Source: Lineus longissimus (lineage: Eukaryota; Nemertea; Pilidiophora; Heteronemertea; Lineidae). Taken from it: 64,000 nucleotides of DNA. Shown here piece by piece: positions 45,101-56,600 of this stretch (its first letter is position 1; the number at the start of each line of letters is the position of its first letter). The stretch spans positions 20,972,437-21,036,436 of the forward strand of contig NC_088313.1 of assembly GCF_910592395.1 (NCBI RefSeq). Reading direction: 5' to 3'. Both the position numbers and the translations under genes were made by a program. The notes below the pieces were generated by a model, which saw only the letters and a program-made list of their open reading frames with translations, was not told the origin of the DNA and searched no databases.

Positions 45101-46813
45101 AACTTGGTGTCTTTGAAGCTACCGTCTTTGAATCCTGGTCTATCACCACCAATCACATACTGAAAGAAAAGTGAGGAAATAGTACTAGTAGCGTACTGAA
45201 ATCACAATTAGAAGGCTTCAGTAAATTCTTCAGTCACAGGTTATGTGACCCTTTGATGTGAAGTTCCTATACTTCTCTCTCTAGCAGTTATAGTGATTGC
45301 CTAAGAATAATGACAATGATACAAACCTGGACCATTCCCAGCTTATCTATAATCAGCACTCTGTGATGTCCAATGTCCGACACTGCTATCCAGTCTCCTT
45401 TTTCATTAACAGCAACTTTCCCTGGAAAACTCAACACAGACGAAGGAAGATGGTGTTTTGCCAGATCCATCGGTAGATGACTCGGTCGTATTGAATCTGT
45501 CTTCTTGTAATACTCTAAAGCAATTCCAACGAATTCAATCAAGAGTTCTCTGTTCCCTTCACCCATCAAGGTGAGTAAGATCTGATTCTTTGGCCCCAAG
45601 ATCATAAGTGTTGGCCAACACTGAACTTGCAGCTGCTGCCAAAGAGAGGCAGTTTGGTCATTGACTACTGGGTGATGAATACCATATCTTAAGACAGCAC
45701 TAACTATGTTCGTCAAGAGTTTTTCGTTGTCGAACTTTGCAGAATGGATGCCAACAACAAAGACTCCATCATTCTCAGTAAACTTGTCCTCAAGAGCCTC
45801 CAGGTCGGGTAGGATGTGCATGCAGTTGATACAGCAGTAGGTGAAGAAATCCAACACTACAATCCTGTCACGGAAATCATCAGCAACTGACAAAGGTCGG
45901 CTGGTGTTGATCCATTCAAGACCTGAAATTACAGTGAGACAAAATGTTAGCCATGGATTTTAGAAATGTGTCCTCGGGATTGACTCTGTGATGCTGTCTC
46001 CCTGGTAGCCTAATCACGCTAAACATAGTGCCATTGTTGATAGTGGCTGTGATGTGTAACCTATACTATAACTATGTGAATACTGTCTTAGTATATACGA
46101 CAATCAAGATGTACAGACCGGGGGAGCTGGCTGTACGTACCCATAAGTCTTTGCGGTAGTCTCGCGCGTACCGGATATAACCTATCAAGCTTTTCTCCTT
46201 CAGAGAAATACTGCGTTGCGCTCAACTGCCAATTATGCATTAGTCTGGTGGACACGAGGTTGGCCTTAAACTTGCTTGAAATCGAAAATTTGGACAACAC
46301 ACGTGTACTACAGCGCAAACGGGAGCATTCTGACATATAGAAACATGTGGTCTGATTCTATTTTTACTTGTCATTTAGTGATCACTCGCCAACCTCGTAT
46401 GCAGGGTAATGTGGCTTTCTCATTGGTCGAACGTTAATTTTGTTCACAGCCTTATAAGGCACTTGAGCGCAACGCAGTATTTCTCTGAAGGAGAAAAGCT
46501 TGATGGGTTATATCCGGTACGCGCGAGACTACCGCAAAGACTTATGGGTACGTACAGCCAGCTCCCCCGGTCTGTACATCTTGATTGTAGTATTAGGGGC
46601 CTATGTTCACATGTTGACTGTTGTCATAAATGATCCTAGTTTCATTACCATACCCGCCTCAAACTCCGGGAATATCGAACATTTTCCATTCTCTAATTGC
46701 TCTATGTATTCATATATAACATTCTTGCGATCTTTATCTCCATCATGCTCTGATAAAGATGTTTGGAGGTCCAAACTTTTTGTCAAAATTTCACCAGGAT
46801 CCAAATTTGCCAT
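42181..46813 (-). CDS. NHLRC2: NHLRC2, thioredoxin-like and NHL-repeat protein
   Basis: A conserved cytosolic protein needed for viability in vertebrates and linked to FINCA disease, with roles proposed in ROS-induced apoptosis, phagocytosis and cytoskeleton. Exons on the minus strand: 46654-46813, 45327-45922, 45025-45159, 44400-44626, 43984-44215, 43671-43790, 43174-43380, 42711-42915, 42181-42455; phases agree, giving 718 residues (human 726). A short helical start leads to the thioredoxin-like fold, with [13 protein letters not shown] (CINC at about 84-87) and [12 protein letters not shown] six-bladed NHL propeller follows ([69 protein letters not shown]). The beta-sandwich C-terminus ends EYTVQ. 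For the last exon I chose the acceptor at 42457-42456 (ttcatcttcag) because it keeps phase. Confidence 0.97.
44688..44868. mobile_element. MITE-like element, copy A, inside NHLRC2 intron 3
   Basis: About 180 bp with inverted ends: left 'acagtggaacctccctta', right 'atagagaggttctactgt' (its complement reads acagtagaacctctctat). Flanking TA on both sides fits a Tc1/mariner-type TA target duplication. Interior has direct repeats of 'ctctctattaaggaca'. Related to 37541-37697. Confidence 0.8.
46100..46230. repeat. Inverted repeat, left arm
   Basis: 131 bp matching the reverse complement of 46458-46588 with two mismatches that I can see (cctatc / cccatc and caactg / caagtg). The arms are separated by 227 bp and both lie in NHLRC2 intron 1. 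A transcript would fold into a long hairpin. Confidence 0.95.
46458..46588. repeat. Inverted repeat, right arm
   Basis: Partner of 46100-46230. It begins 66 bp after the NHLRC2 exon 1 donor in the direction of transcription. Confidence 0.95.
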
Positions 46814-46834
46814 TTTGGGGAAGACCTAACTGAC

Positions 46835-46842
46835 TGACGTCA
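46835..46842. promoter_or_regulatory. CRE palindrome TGACGTCA
   Basis: A perfect CREB/ATF site 22 bp upstream of the NHLRC2 ATG. Confidence 0.7.
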
Positions 46843-46872
46843 CGGGATTCCCGATTACCATTTCCGAGTTGA

Positions 46873-46884
46873 TGCGCATGCGCA
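46873..46884. promoter_or_regulatory. NRF1 palindrome TGCGCATGCGCA
   Basis: A perfect match to the NRF1 consensus about 60 bp upstream of the NHLRC2 ATG, typical of TATA-less housekeeping promoters. Confidence 0.75.
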
Positions 46885-47605
46885 TTTCATTATCCGCCGA
46901 AAACCGTCATGGCCATTTCAAATATTCTCTGTGTTTTTCAAAATTGTGTTTTTCGAGTTACTTGGCTAATATCTAGCCAGATTAGCTTGATATCGCTGGT
47001 AGGATCTGTTTACCACATAAAATATGCAATATCCCTTACGCCGACCAAAATCCGACCCCAGAATAGGTTTAGAAACTACCAAAATTGAACTTTGTTGCGG
47101 TCACATAAAACTCGGGAAGTGTAAAAAAATTGCCACTCCCGTGTACATAATGTACGTGGACCCGTGTTAAGTGCAGTTCGTGTGTATCACTGTATGCCAG
47201 GTGATGTACACAAACAACTTCATGATCACAGGGGAAGTTGTGCTGTGGTCGAGTTGACTCCCGGCCCCAGAGCAGAGGGATTGGGGCCCAAAATATAAAA
47301 TCCTCTTTGCTTGGCCTGGCCCTGGCTGCGGCGGCTTTTGCAAATTGTGCCTCGGGTGCAGTGCAGTGCACAATGATTATGATCATGATGGCTTGATGCG
47401 CAATGTCAATGACAATGAAGCATTCATGCAAGGAGAGGTCATGATTACAGACACCGTCAATCTTAGTTATGTGCAAACTGTACCATCGTCATACCCTATC
47501 TGTGAGCGAAGGGTCGTATTGGACAATGATGATTTGATGGTCTGGTCTGTTATCGCCATGAATTTCATTTGTATATCGTCTTTTAATATTTCTAGTAATT
47601 AGAGA

Positions 47606-50600
47606 ATGAACAAGGAAAATGAAAACGTCTTCAAGGCTCCACTAGAAGTTGAGAATCGTCAGACCGTCAAACCAATATTGAAAAATTCCACAAGAAGTAA
47701 CTTGATTGCCTTTTCACCTGAGCAGAAACATTTGAAGGTCTGTATAAATTCATTCATTGTCCTTCGAGCATGCTGGGAAACGTGTGTCAGTCATGTCAGA
47801 TCAAAATACTGTACTGACACTGTGAATGATTTTGTCTTCCCTTTTCAATTCAATCAAGCTCAGAATGCCAACGTGCGCTGGCTTCTCACTGTATTCTACA
47901 TAGCCAGCTGCTGTGCATAATCTTATTACTGGTCAGTTGGCAGAATTGCGGGCTTGATTGTTTTGTGGTTGTATTTGAGTTGGGGGTGTGACCTTTGGTT
48001 CCGACATTGTTTTCTGCTATGATTATTCCCCTCGAACTCTAGCAGTACTCTGGAATAGACCTTGACCATTCAAGCTGTAATCTGTTTGTGAATCCAGAGT
48101 AAATATGGCATTGCTTCAGGCTGTTGGGATTGGATTTTACACAGTGAGAGCAGAAATACTTAGTGAGTGACCAAAGATTTGTTCAGTAGACTGGAGATGA
48201 TCAAGTTTTGCTGCCCAGTTGATCATGTTTGTTTGTGTTTGTTTTCAGGTCACCTTCCAGACACCATCAAAGACGAAAAAAGTCTCCCCCGGTCGCTACG
48301 ACTTGATCCGTGTGTTAGACGAGGACGAGAACTGGATAGAACGGACATCTGTCTTGACACGCCAGGATCACACCGATTATTTTGTTTATGCCAAACAGAT
48401 CTTGGATGATCTAGTCTGGAGTCTGCCAGTCACAGGGTATGTCCGTCTAATGGTGTTTGATGTGAACAAACATTCTCCCTAGTGGCCTGTTGATGAAGAG
48501 TTACAAATAGTTTTGTTATATCAGCTCACGTCAGAACACATGAGAACCAATGACCTAAGGAAAGAACCAGTTAGAACATGTTTCCTGTACATATATATAC
48601 AGGTTTGTTGGAGTGTATCTCATGACATACATCCTGTTGTGCTGTTTCCAATGAATCCGAGTTTCCTGGAGCCTTCAACTGCCTGTGCATTACGACAGAC
48701 CATACATGTTGTCAAATTGACTTCCACACATTGGATGGAAAGAAGTTTTGGTGAACAACAAAAAGATATTTTGAGTGTTAGAACGTTATATTTTTGAGCC
48801 TTTTTGAAGTGAAAACAATCCACCTTGATTATTTGCTGAATCTTTGTTCACCTTATTTTGCAGCAATTTTGAAGTCCTCACCAATCCCTTGGATAACTCT
48901 GTCTTCGTACCGCCAGGTGAAAATCTCTTATCAGAGGAAGAACTACCAGTTTCTGTCCACCCTAGTACACCTTTTGAAGACGCTAAGACTGAGTTCAAAC
49001 TTGATGAACAGTACCTCGAGAAGTCATCCCCTGTTGTGCCAATTTCGGAGGAGACACTCCCCTTGTGTGATAGCCCTATCACACCTTTAGAAGCATCTGA
49101 GCTGCAAAACCAACATACTGTAGGGCCTTCTCCTGTAGTTGCACTCTCGGAGGAGAAGCTGCTGTTGTGTGATAGCCCTATCACACCTTTAGAAGCATCT
49201 GAGCTCCAAACCCAACATACTGCAGGGCCGTCTCCTGTAGTTGCACTCTCGGAGGAGAAGCTGCTGTCGTGTGATAAACCTGTCATACCCTCCAAAGCAT
49301 CTCCTAACACTAATCTTTTGGGAGCGAAATCGGAATCTGTGACAATGGATGGAGATGAGAATCAAATCCCCATCACAAAGGGGGCGTACAATTTGGACTT
49401 TTTGGACTCTATGGACCTTGAAAATGTTGACCCTTTTGCCACCAAAACCAAAATAAAAATGGGTTTTTCACCTCCGAAAACCATAGCAGAACCCATGGAG
49501 ATAGAGGAACCTATGGACACAGAGGAGAACCCATTCCAGTCAAGTTCAAAAATGAGGAACTCTCCACCTCCTGTGGCTCAGGAAGAAGAAAACCCATTTC
49601 AGACGAAAACCAAAATGTGCAACTCGCCTCCACCTTTGGTGTCGAAAGATGAGGAGAATCCGTTCCAAACTAAGTCCAAAGTGCCGAACTCTCCTCCATC
49701 TTCAAAAGCCAACTTGGACATCGATGATGCCAATCCAAAGAAGTTCACACTCACACCAACAGGTTCTGATGATGAGGTCGATGTGACTGACCCTTTGATG
49801 GACTTGAGGCGGGTATCATCAGTGTCTCCAGCGCACTCGACGACTGATATAAACGACAATGACAGTGATAAGACGCCGTTCCAGACTGCTACAGATGACA
49901 GTTCAGACATCGCCCCAGAGCCTTCCAAACCAAGTTCAAAGTAAGATTGAGCTTTACTTTGAGCTTTACTTTGATTACCTTGTCGTCAGCTTGCCTCTAT
50001 TCTTGTAGAAGCATGTTCGTTTCCTGTGAACAGCATGTTTGGTAACTGAGAATGCCGGCTACCCTAGAACATTTCTCTCCTGATTGGACGCGTATTACAT
50101 CTTACAATTGGAGCCACCTGTGGAATGCCTCGAATACCTTAAAACCCACTAATGGTTTGGTTTTGTTTCCTGATCCTACAATAATAAAGCTGTTGGAAGG
50201 TATCTTTTCCAGGTACATGTAGGAAGGCAACACACCTTGAAGTTGAACCTTGCAGACCACTGGTAGGATTGCAAATGTGTCTGATCAGATATTCTTTTTA
50301 AAACAAGTTATGTTTAGTCGGTTGTATCTGGAATGACTTGGCAAGTTTCAGATGTTGTCAGATGCCGCAAGGTTAACACTTGTTCTTTTCTCTTTCAGGA
50401 AAAAGACAGGTTCAGCCAAAAAGGTAGCTCCAAGGAAATCCAAATTTGCAAGGCCAGCATTTACAAAAAATGTGAGTATTTCTTAGCCAACTAGTTTTAC
50501 AGGTTGTTCCAGCTCATTTGGCCTAAGCAAGCAATCAGGTGTGTGATTTTGTCAAATAGTGCGTACTTGTCAATGTTCATAAAACAGTTTTGAAAACTCT

Positions 50601-53600
50601 TGCAGGTCCTCATACATGTCCATTCTAACAGCTTGTTGCAGTGGTTGTGATGAAAGTTATCTGGGTTTTTTTTTCCAGAATGACAATGATGGTGCTGATA
50701 TTGTAATTTTTGAACCAAAGAAGAATCCCCAACCCCAGGATGCCAGCGAAGAGGTACAAATCTTTGAGCCAAAGTCGAGAGTTTCTACTGAGCGAGAGTC
50801 TGGTAATGACAGTGAGAATCCGTCGGCGCCCACTAGCCATACGTCCAGTCGTTCCGGCTCAAACCAGCGAGAAATCCCGTCAAGCGAGGATGAGTTCGGC
50901 AGCTCGGCCCAACCGAGTCTCCCTGGACTTGACAGTGGCCTTGACCCCTTGGTGCTAGCAGATCAGAAGGAGGGTGAGACCGAGGGTCCTACGGATGGGA
51001 GAGATGATTTCGGCTTTGATGATGATGGGTTCAGACCAGCTACCGAAGGTAAGGAGAGTTTCATTTTGTGCTTCTCACTTTTGTTTTGGTGCAACGACTC
51101 TTTCTCATGAAAATGTGTGATTGTGACAGGTTGAATGTTTAGTATACCTGAGGGTATTGTTGTTAGTGCATGCAGTTCATAAATGTAAGTGTAACATGTG
51201 TAATCTATGATGTAATGACCCTACCATGACTTATGCAATCAGATCAGTTGTGATCAGGAGTGGGAAATGAAGACTTTTGGATGAAATGTGACATGTGTCA
51301 ATCATGTGCTTCACTGCAGACCGACGCTCACACTCATACATGTCATGTACATACATGGAATGGTAGCCATGTTTTCTGTGCAGAGTTGTAGTATGTGAAA
51401 TTATTTGGATGTACTCATTGAAACACATTGTGATACAAAATGTCGGGAAAAATACCAGTGGATCTACCCCCTCGCGTTGGTGCAGGCAATAGCAGTAAGT
51501 TGAAAATGGGTTTCTTTTAGTCCCCTGCTGTTCCAAGTGTGGCTCTCCTGTAGTTAAACTTGGTCAGTATGTCAGACGAGAAGTTGAAACATGACTTTCA
51601 AGAAAAATGGTAAACAAAGTCTGCTGAGTTCAAACCAATGCACCAAGCCTGTGCAGGCCTACTGATGATATCCATGTTGTTAAAAGATATCCCATCATTA
51701 GGCTGTGTTACATATCAGACTTTTGTGATTGGGTGATTTCTGTACATCTCCTGATATGAAATACATGCTGGTATGCAGTTCACGAAATCCAAATTGGTGA
51801 TTCTCTCGAAGTCTCGTTGATGAAGGATTCACCAGTCTCTCCATGTGTGTCCCTATGTCATGAAGTTGATCAGTCAGTCTCCTCCCTCACATCCCCCTCG
51901 AGTGATGTGCACATGAATACAAGTGTTTGTTTCATTATCGGTTATTCTACTCCCGAGGAAAAACTTGGTCTTGTGCTGTATTGGTGGTACTTGAGCAGGT
52001 CAGACTTCGTGTTGGAGGAAGCTGGCCACCTTCAGGTTCAATAGTCCAATAGATTGTGACCAAGTCTTGAACCTGGTGCAGCCTCCAAGGGAGGACAAGC
52101 ACTTGTATTCAAAGACAAAGTCAAAGCACAGGCAAACACCAGACCCTGTTGTCTCTCTTCCTTGCCAATTCATTTCCATATCTTGACACTTTCCACGCCT
52201 CACTCGTAATAAAACTCCAAATCAATGCCAAGTAGAAGTGAGCCCCCGTATGATAGATTGTCGTTAATAGCCAGCTTCTGCTCAACGCCATCAGTGAGAA
52301 AGTGGCATAAATGTTTGCTCAAGACTACTTGTAGATCTGTAAAGTTGAGTGTTTGTTGCTTGGTGAGATGGAGTAGTGACACAACGCCTCTCAGAGGAAA
52401 GTGGTCGACTCTGGAGTGATGGTGAAGTTTACAACATCTCTCACACATGGCTGTTATTCTAATAATATACGAAGCTCCAACCCAGAAGGCTCAATACAGT
52501 CTGTGCTGTAGGCTGAAGTTTCGATATGGGAATACAACACTCCACATACACTGGATAACAGACTTCTTGCCTTAAATGGCCGTGGAGAAAATAGTTTTGT
52601 GGCATTGGGTTCAAATCTTCAGTAGGTGCTGATGTGGTGGTTGCAGTCCAGCTACGTTGGTCATCACATCAGGAAAGTTCCCATTGTTCCAAATCGTGTT
52701 CCAAACCGTGTTCAAAATCATGTGTTATATTCATTGGATTGCCTTTCTTCACATTCTGTGTCTAATTCCTATGGATGTGACCACTTTCTATAATCACTCT
52801 GACTTTTCTCTTCATTGCTTCAGCTAATCTTCACTGCTCTCAGATTATTTTCAACTTCTGTGGATATTCTTTATTGATCCGATTTAAAGAGGATTCCATC
52901 TTTTTGTTGGAAGTTGCAAATCTTGATGACTATTATAAGTTTGGTCACGTCCCGTTTGCTCATCCATCCGATGTTATGAGGGTCTGTTTTTATCAAAGTT
53001 GAGAGATAACTCGTGAAGTGTTGTTATGGTAACACAATGATGATCCATGACGTCGGAAATGAGCAAAATTATCACATCTTTTAGCATAAGGTTTTATCAT
53101 GTCTCCAAATTGACAGAAATGGGAAGTCAGAGAGATAAGAGGATGTCCTTTTTGCCTGAGGCGCACTGGAATAGTTTCACCCAGGTGCTTTCAAGCTTCG
53201 AGTTCGGTACACCCTGTATTAAGGGAGTTGCCAAAGGTTCCTACATCATGTACATGTATCAACATGAGTGGTCACCAGTCAACCAATTATCAACAACCTT
53301 GATCCAAATGAGTTGCAAGATCAAGTCTCCATCAGAGGTGGCCTGTTCATACGGAAGTGAATGGCCGTTTGGCTTCTCATTGTTTCCTTCCCTGTGTTTC
53401 ATGTGATTATTATTCGCCGCTCTTCCCTCGAGATTCATCAGTTCCAAGTGAGTCTGTATTACTGTGATATATCAGTGCGATAGCATCTCATTCCCAATCT
53501 CTAGACTTCCTCTTCTATGCTTGACTTTCGTCCGCTTGTTTGTCGAGGTGAGGAAAAAGCTAGCGCATCGATCTTTGCAAACCTGATAACAGTTCGTGAC

Positions 53601-56600
53601 GAAGCAGTGCTGGGCCATGATCATAAATGCTTAACATTGTTAATTGGCAACTCTGATGATCGTAAAAAGTGTTTACTCGTCCTCCAGTGGGCTTTCAGCA
53701 TTCAGCCTAATTTGGTTTCATAGGGAAAATAAGGGGCAGTGCATTACCACATGGTTATGTGTTCTGGGAGTAGAGGACATTGGGTGTTGTTCGTGAGTTC
53801 TGCAGTTGCCAAAGCTTCTGAGCAGTGGCAAGAACTGCTGACGTTGGGTTCCATGTTGTGGAGTCTTGTCCTGGTTTGGGAGGTGTCTCCACTCCCTTCC
53901 TAAGTGCTTGACATGCTACATGTTGGGCCGAGGTTTTCAAGAGTAATGGGAAGATTCCCATTCTCTATTTGTTAGATGTGCCTGTGCAACAGGTGTTTGG
54001 GGTTGAAATGTAATGCTCTCAATCGTTGGAGGAATTCAATAATTGACTCATCACCTGATTATATGAATACGTGAGAGAACAATAGGTTAGTGATCTCTGA
54101 CTGGTAACATCTTGCAGAGGAGACTGATAGAACCTGGCTTACCTACTCTGTTAGGTGTTGTATCCCACTTGAGGATGCATGTCGTCTTTCTTTTTCCGAG
54201 CCGGCAGCGCGAAAATTAGCAGATAAAACAATGAAACAAGTTGTTTACTGCTCGTTTGACATCGACGTCGTTGAAGTTTGGTAATCAGCAAGTTCATTGC
54301 TCTTTCCCCACATCTGTTGACTATCTTGTCACTACAATGCACCAGGAATACTGATGTGTACAGTGGAGAAACTTGGAAGAATATTTTGGATTGTTGGAAA
54401 ACTTGGATGGCCGTGCATGTGGAAGTCTAGCTGTGATGTGATGCTGTGACTGGTGAGGATACTTACATAACGGGTCGGGTTAGGCTGTAAACTGAGCAGC
54501 ACGCGTTCCAACCTCCCAATTGGACACGATGAATTCCGAAATAACAGTGCATTGACCAATGCAGTACTATACATCTCTCTTCTCCCAAGTGGATTAGTTC
54601 ATGTCCCCTCCACTAGGGAATCTGCGACCAATCGTTGATAACGCGGACCATGTCCCAAGTACCTTGCGTTATCTTACTCGTCATTTGTTTCTTGAGTCCA
54701 GTCATACTCTATCTCTTGTTGGTGCTGGTTCACTGGAGTTGACTAACATGAGGGATCTCCACCAAATAATGGGTAAGTAGAATTGTCTCTTTGTCTTTGG
54801 TGACCATTTACGACATAAAAACATGACTAACTGGGCCTGGTTGCTAGATATATTCAAGGTAGTCATAATCCTAACCGACATAACTCGAGTAAAACAGTCA
54901 AGATCACTCTTCTGATGATGCTGTCTTTAGCTTCACACCAGCTTTAAGACAATAATCAGCAATGTCTCATACCAACACATTTCTGGATGCTGCTTCATAT
55001 GTGTATGATTGAAAATCTTTAAAAAGGCAAGAATTCACATTGAACATCATAAAAAGCACTTTTGCAAACTGTAATTTTGCTCAGCACTTGTTGAGTTATT
55101 GACCTTTTTGCTAAATTATCATACAGCTTAAATAGCGGTGTAGCACATGGCTCATAAACTCAACAGTTATAAACCATTATGCATCCAACACAATGCATTA
55201 TTCATGAATTATTCCCTACTGTTTGTTCACCAAGACGTTTATCTGGCGAGGATATTGGTAGTATTTGATTTGCATGCTTAATTTGCTCTGTCAGTACTTG
55301 CCCGGGTATGTTGTGGACTTTCTAAATTCCTCCAGTAATCTGCCAAGCGTCCTTTGTGGCTCTTTCTATGTTCTTGCTTGACATCGTAAAGGCTGTAGAG
55401 GAGGATACCACTGAGGTGAACTGAAGGCATTAAGGTAGGCACTGTTGGCACAAGCAGCCTTGCTGACTCCTCAACATAGAAAATGTTGTAATTGATAGTG
55501 CCCCCAGGTCGGGAGGCAATATCTGATGAAAGTATGCATTGATCTCCTAATGGAGTGAAAGAGTTAGCAAGCATGTTGGTATTTGACCAACAGGCAGCGT
55601 CTGGTGATCTTAGCAAGCATGTTGGTATTTGACCAACAGACAGCGTCTGGTGATCTTAGTACTCTTAGCAAGCATGTTGGTATTTGACCAACAGACAGCG
55701 TCTGGTGATCTTAGCAAGCATGTTGGTATTTGACCAACAGACAGCGTCTGGTGATCTTAGCAAGCATGTTGGTATTTGACCAACAGACAGCGTCTGGTGA
55801 TCTTAGCAAGCATGTTGGTATTTGACCAACAGACAGCGTCTGGTGATCTTAGCAAGCATGTTGGTATTTGACCAACAGACAGCGTCTGGTGATCTTAGCA
55901 AGCATGTTGGTATTTGACCAACAGACAGCGTCTGGTGATCTTAGCAAGCATGTTGGTATTTGACCAACAGGCAGCGTCTGGTGATCTTAGCAAGCATGTT
56001 GGTATTTGACCAACAGACAGCGTCTGGTGATCTCGTAAGTCACGGTGAACATCTAGTCAGTGCTGCAGTTGATGGCTCTGGCTTTCTAGTTGTGTGACAA
56101 TCTGATAGATGGCAGCATCTGCCATTGCTTGGCAAACAGTCATCATTCATGTCTGGGGACTGGACGTTTTCTCACTCTTCATTGTGACTGTGTTTGTTCA
56201 TTCTAAAAGGACGCTTTCTGACTTCACTCTTGGACTGCATCCCATCACGCTCCAAGACATGGACACGTATGACATTGACCGGCCTCATTTGAAAATCTCC
56301 AATCAAGTTTGGGATAAAGCAGCCAAATGAGCATGGTTGGTCATATGTTTTTATCTCGCCATGATTAATCACTGCTACACCTTGCGTTTGAAGCACTACA
56401 CCTGGTGGTCTGTGGTAACTGTTAAAGGGGAAATGGATGATGAGCAAGTGGTGTCATCTTTGGAGAGGAAGGGGGTTGTGACTGAGTTCAGTTGTTTGCC
56501 AAGATGAAATACTGCGGTAGTGCCATGGCTTGGGAGGGGACAACGTTGGCAAATCCACGTGCCCTGTGACATCACTGAAAGTCATAGCATACTGTTTTCT

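Larger units (their letters stand above)
46814..47605. promoter_or_regulatory. Divergent promoter region, NHLRC2 / TACC
   Basis: 792 bp between two diverging start codons. The NHLRC2 side has strong palindromic sites (listed separately). The TACC side has an in-frame stop just before its ATG and no TATA box. Confidence 0.65.

Noticed and set aside
46088-46633. Mirror ORFs reading [13 protein letters not shown] on both strands
   Set aside because: They are the two arms of the inverted repeat, read from opposite strands, inside an intron; not genes.
53047-53406. 119-codon ORF in the TACC intron
   Set aside because: No domain, no splice-site support, unremarkable composition for intronic sequence.
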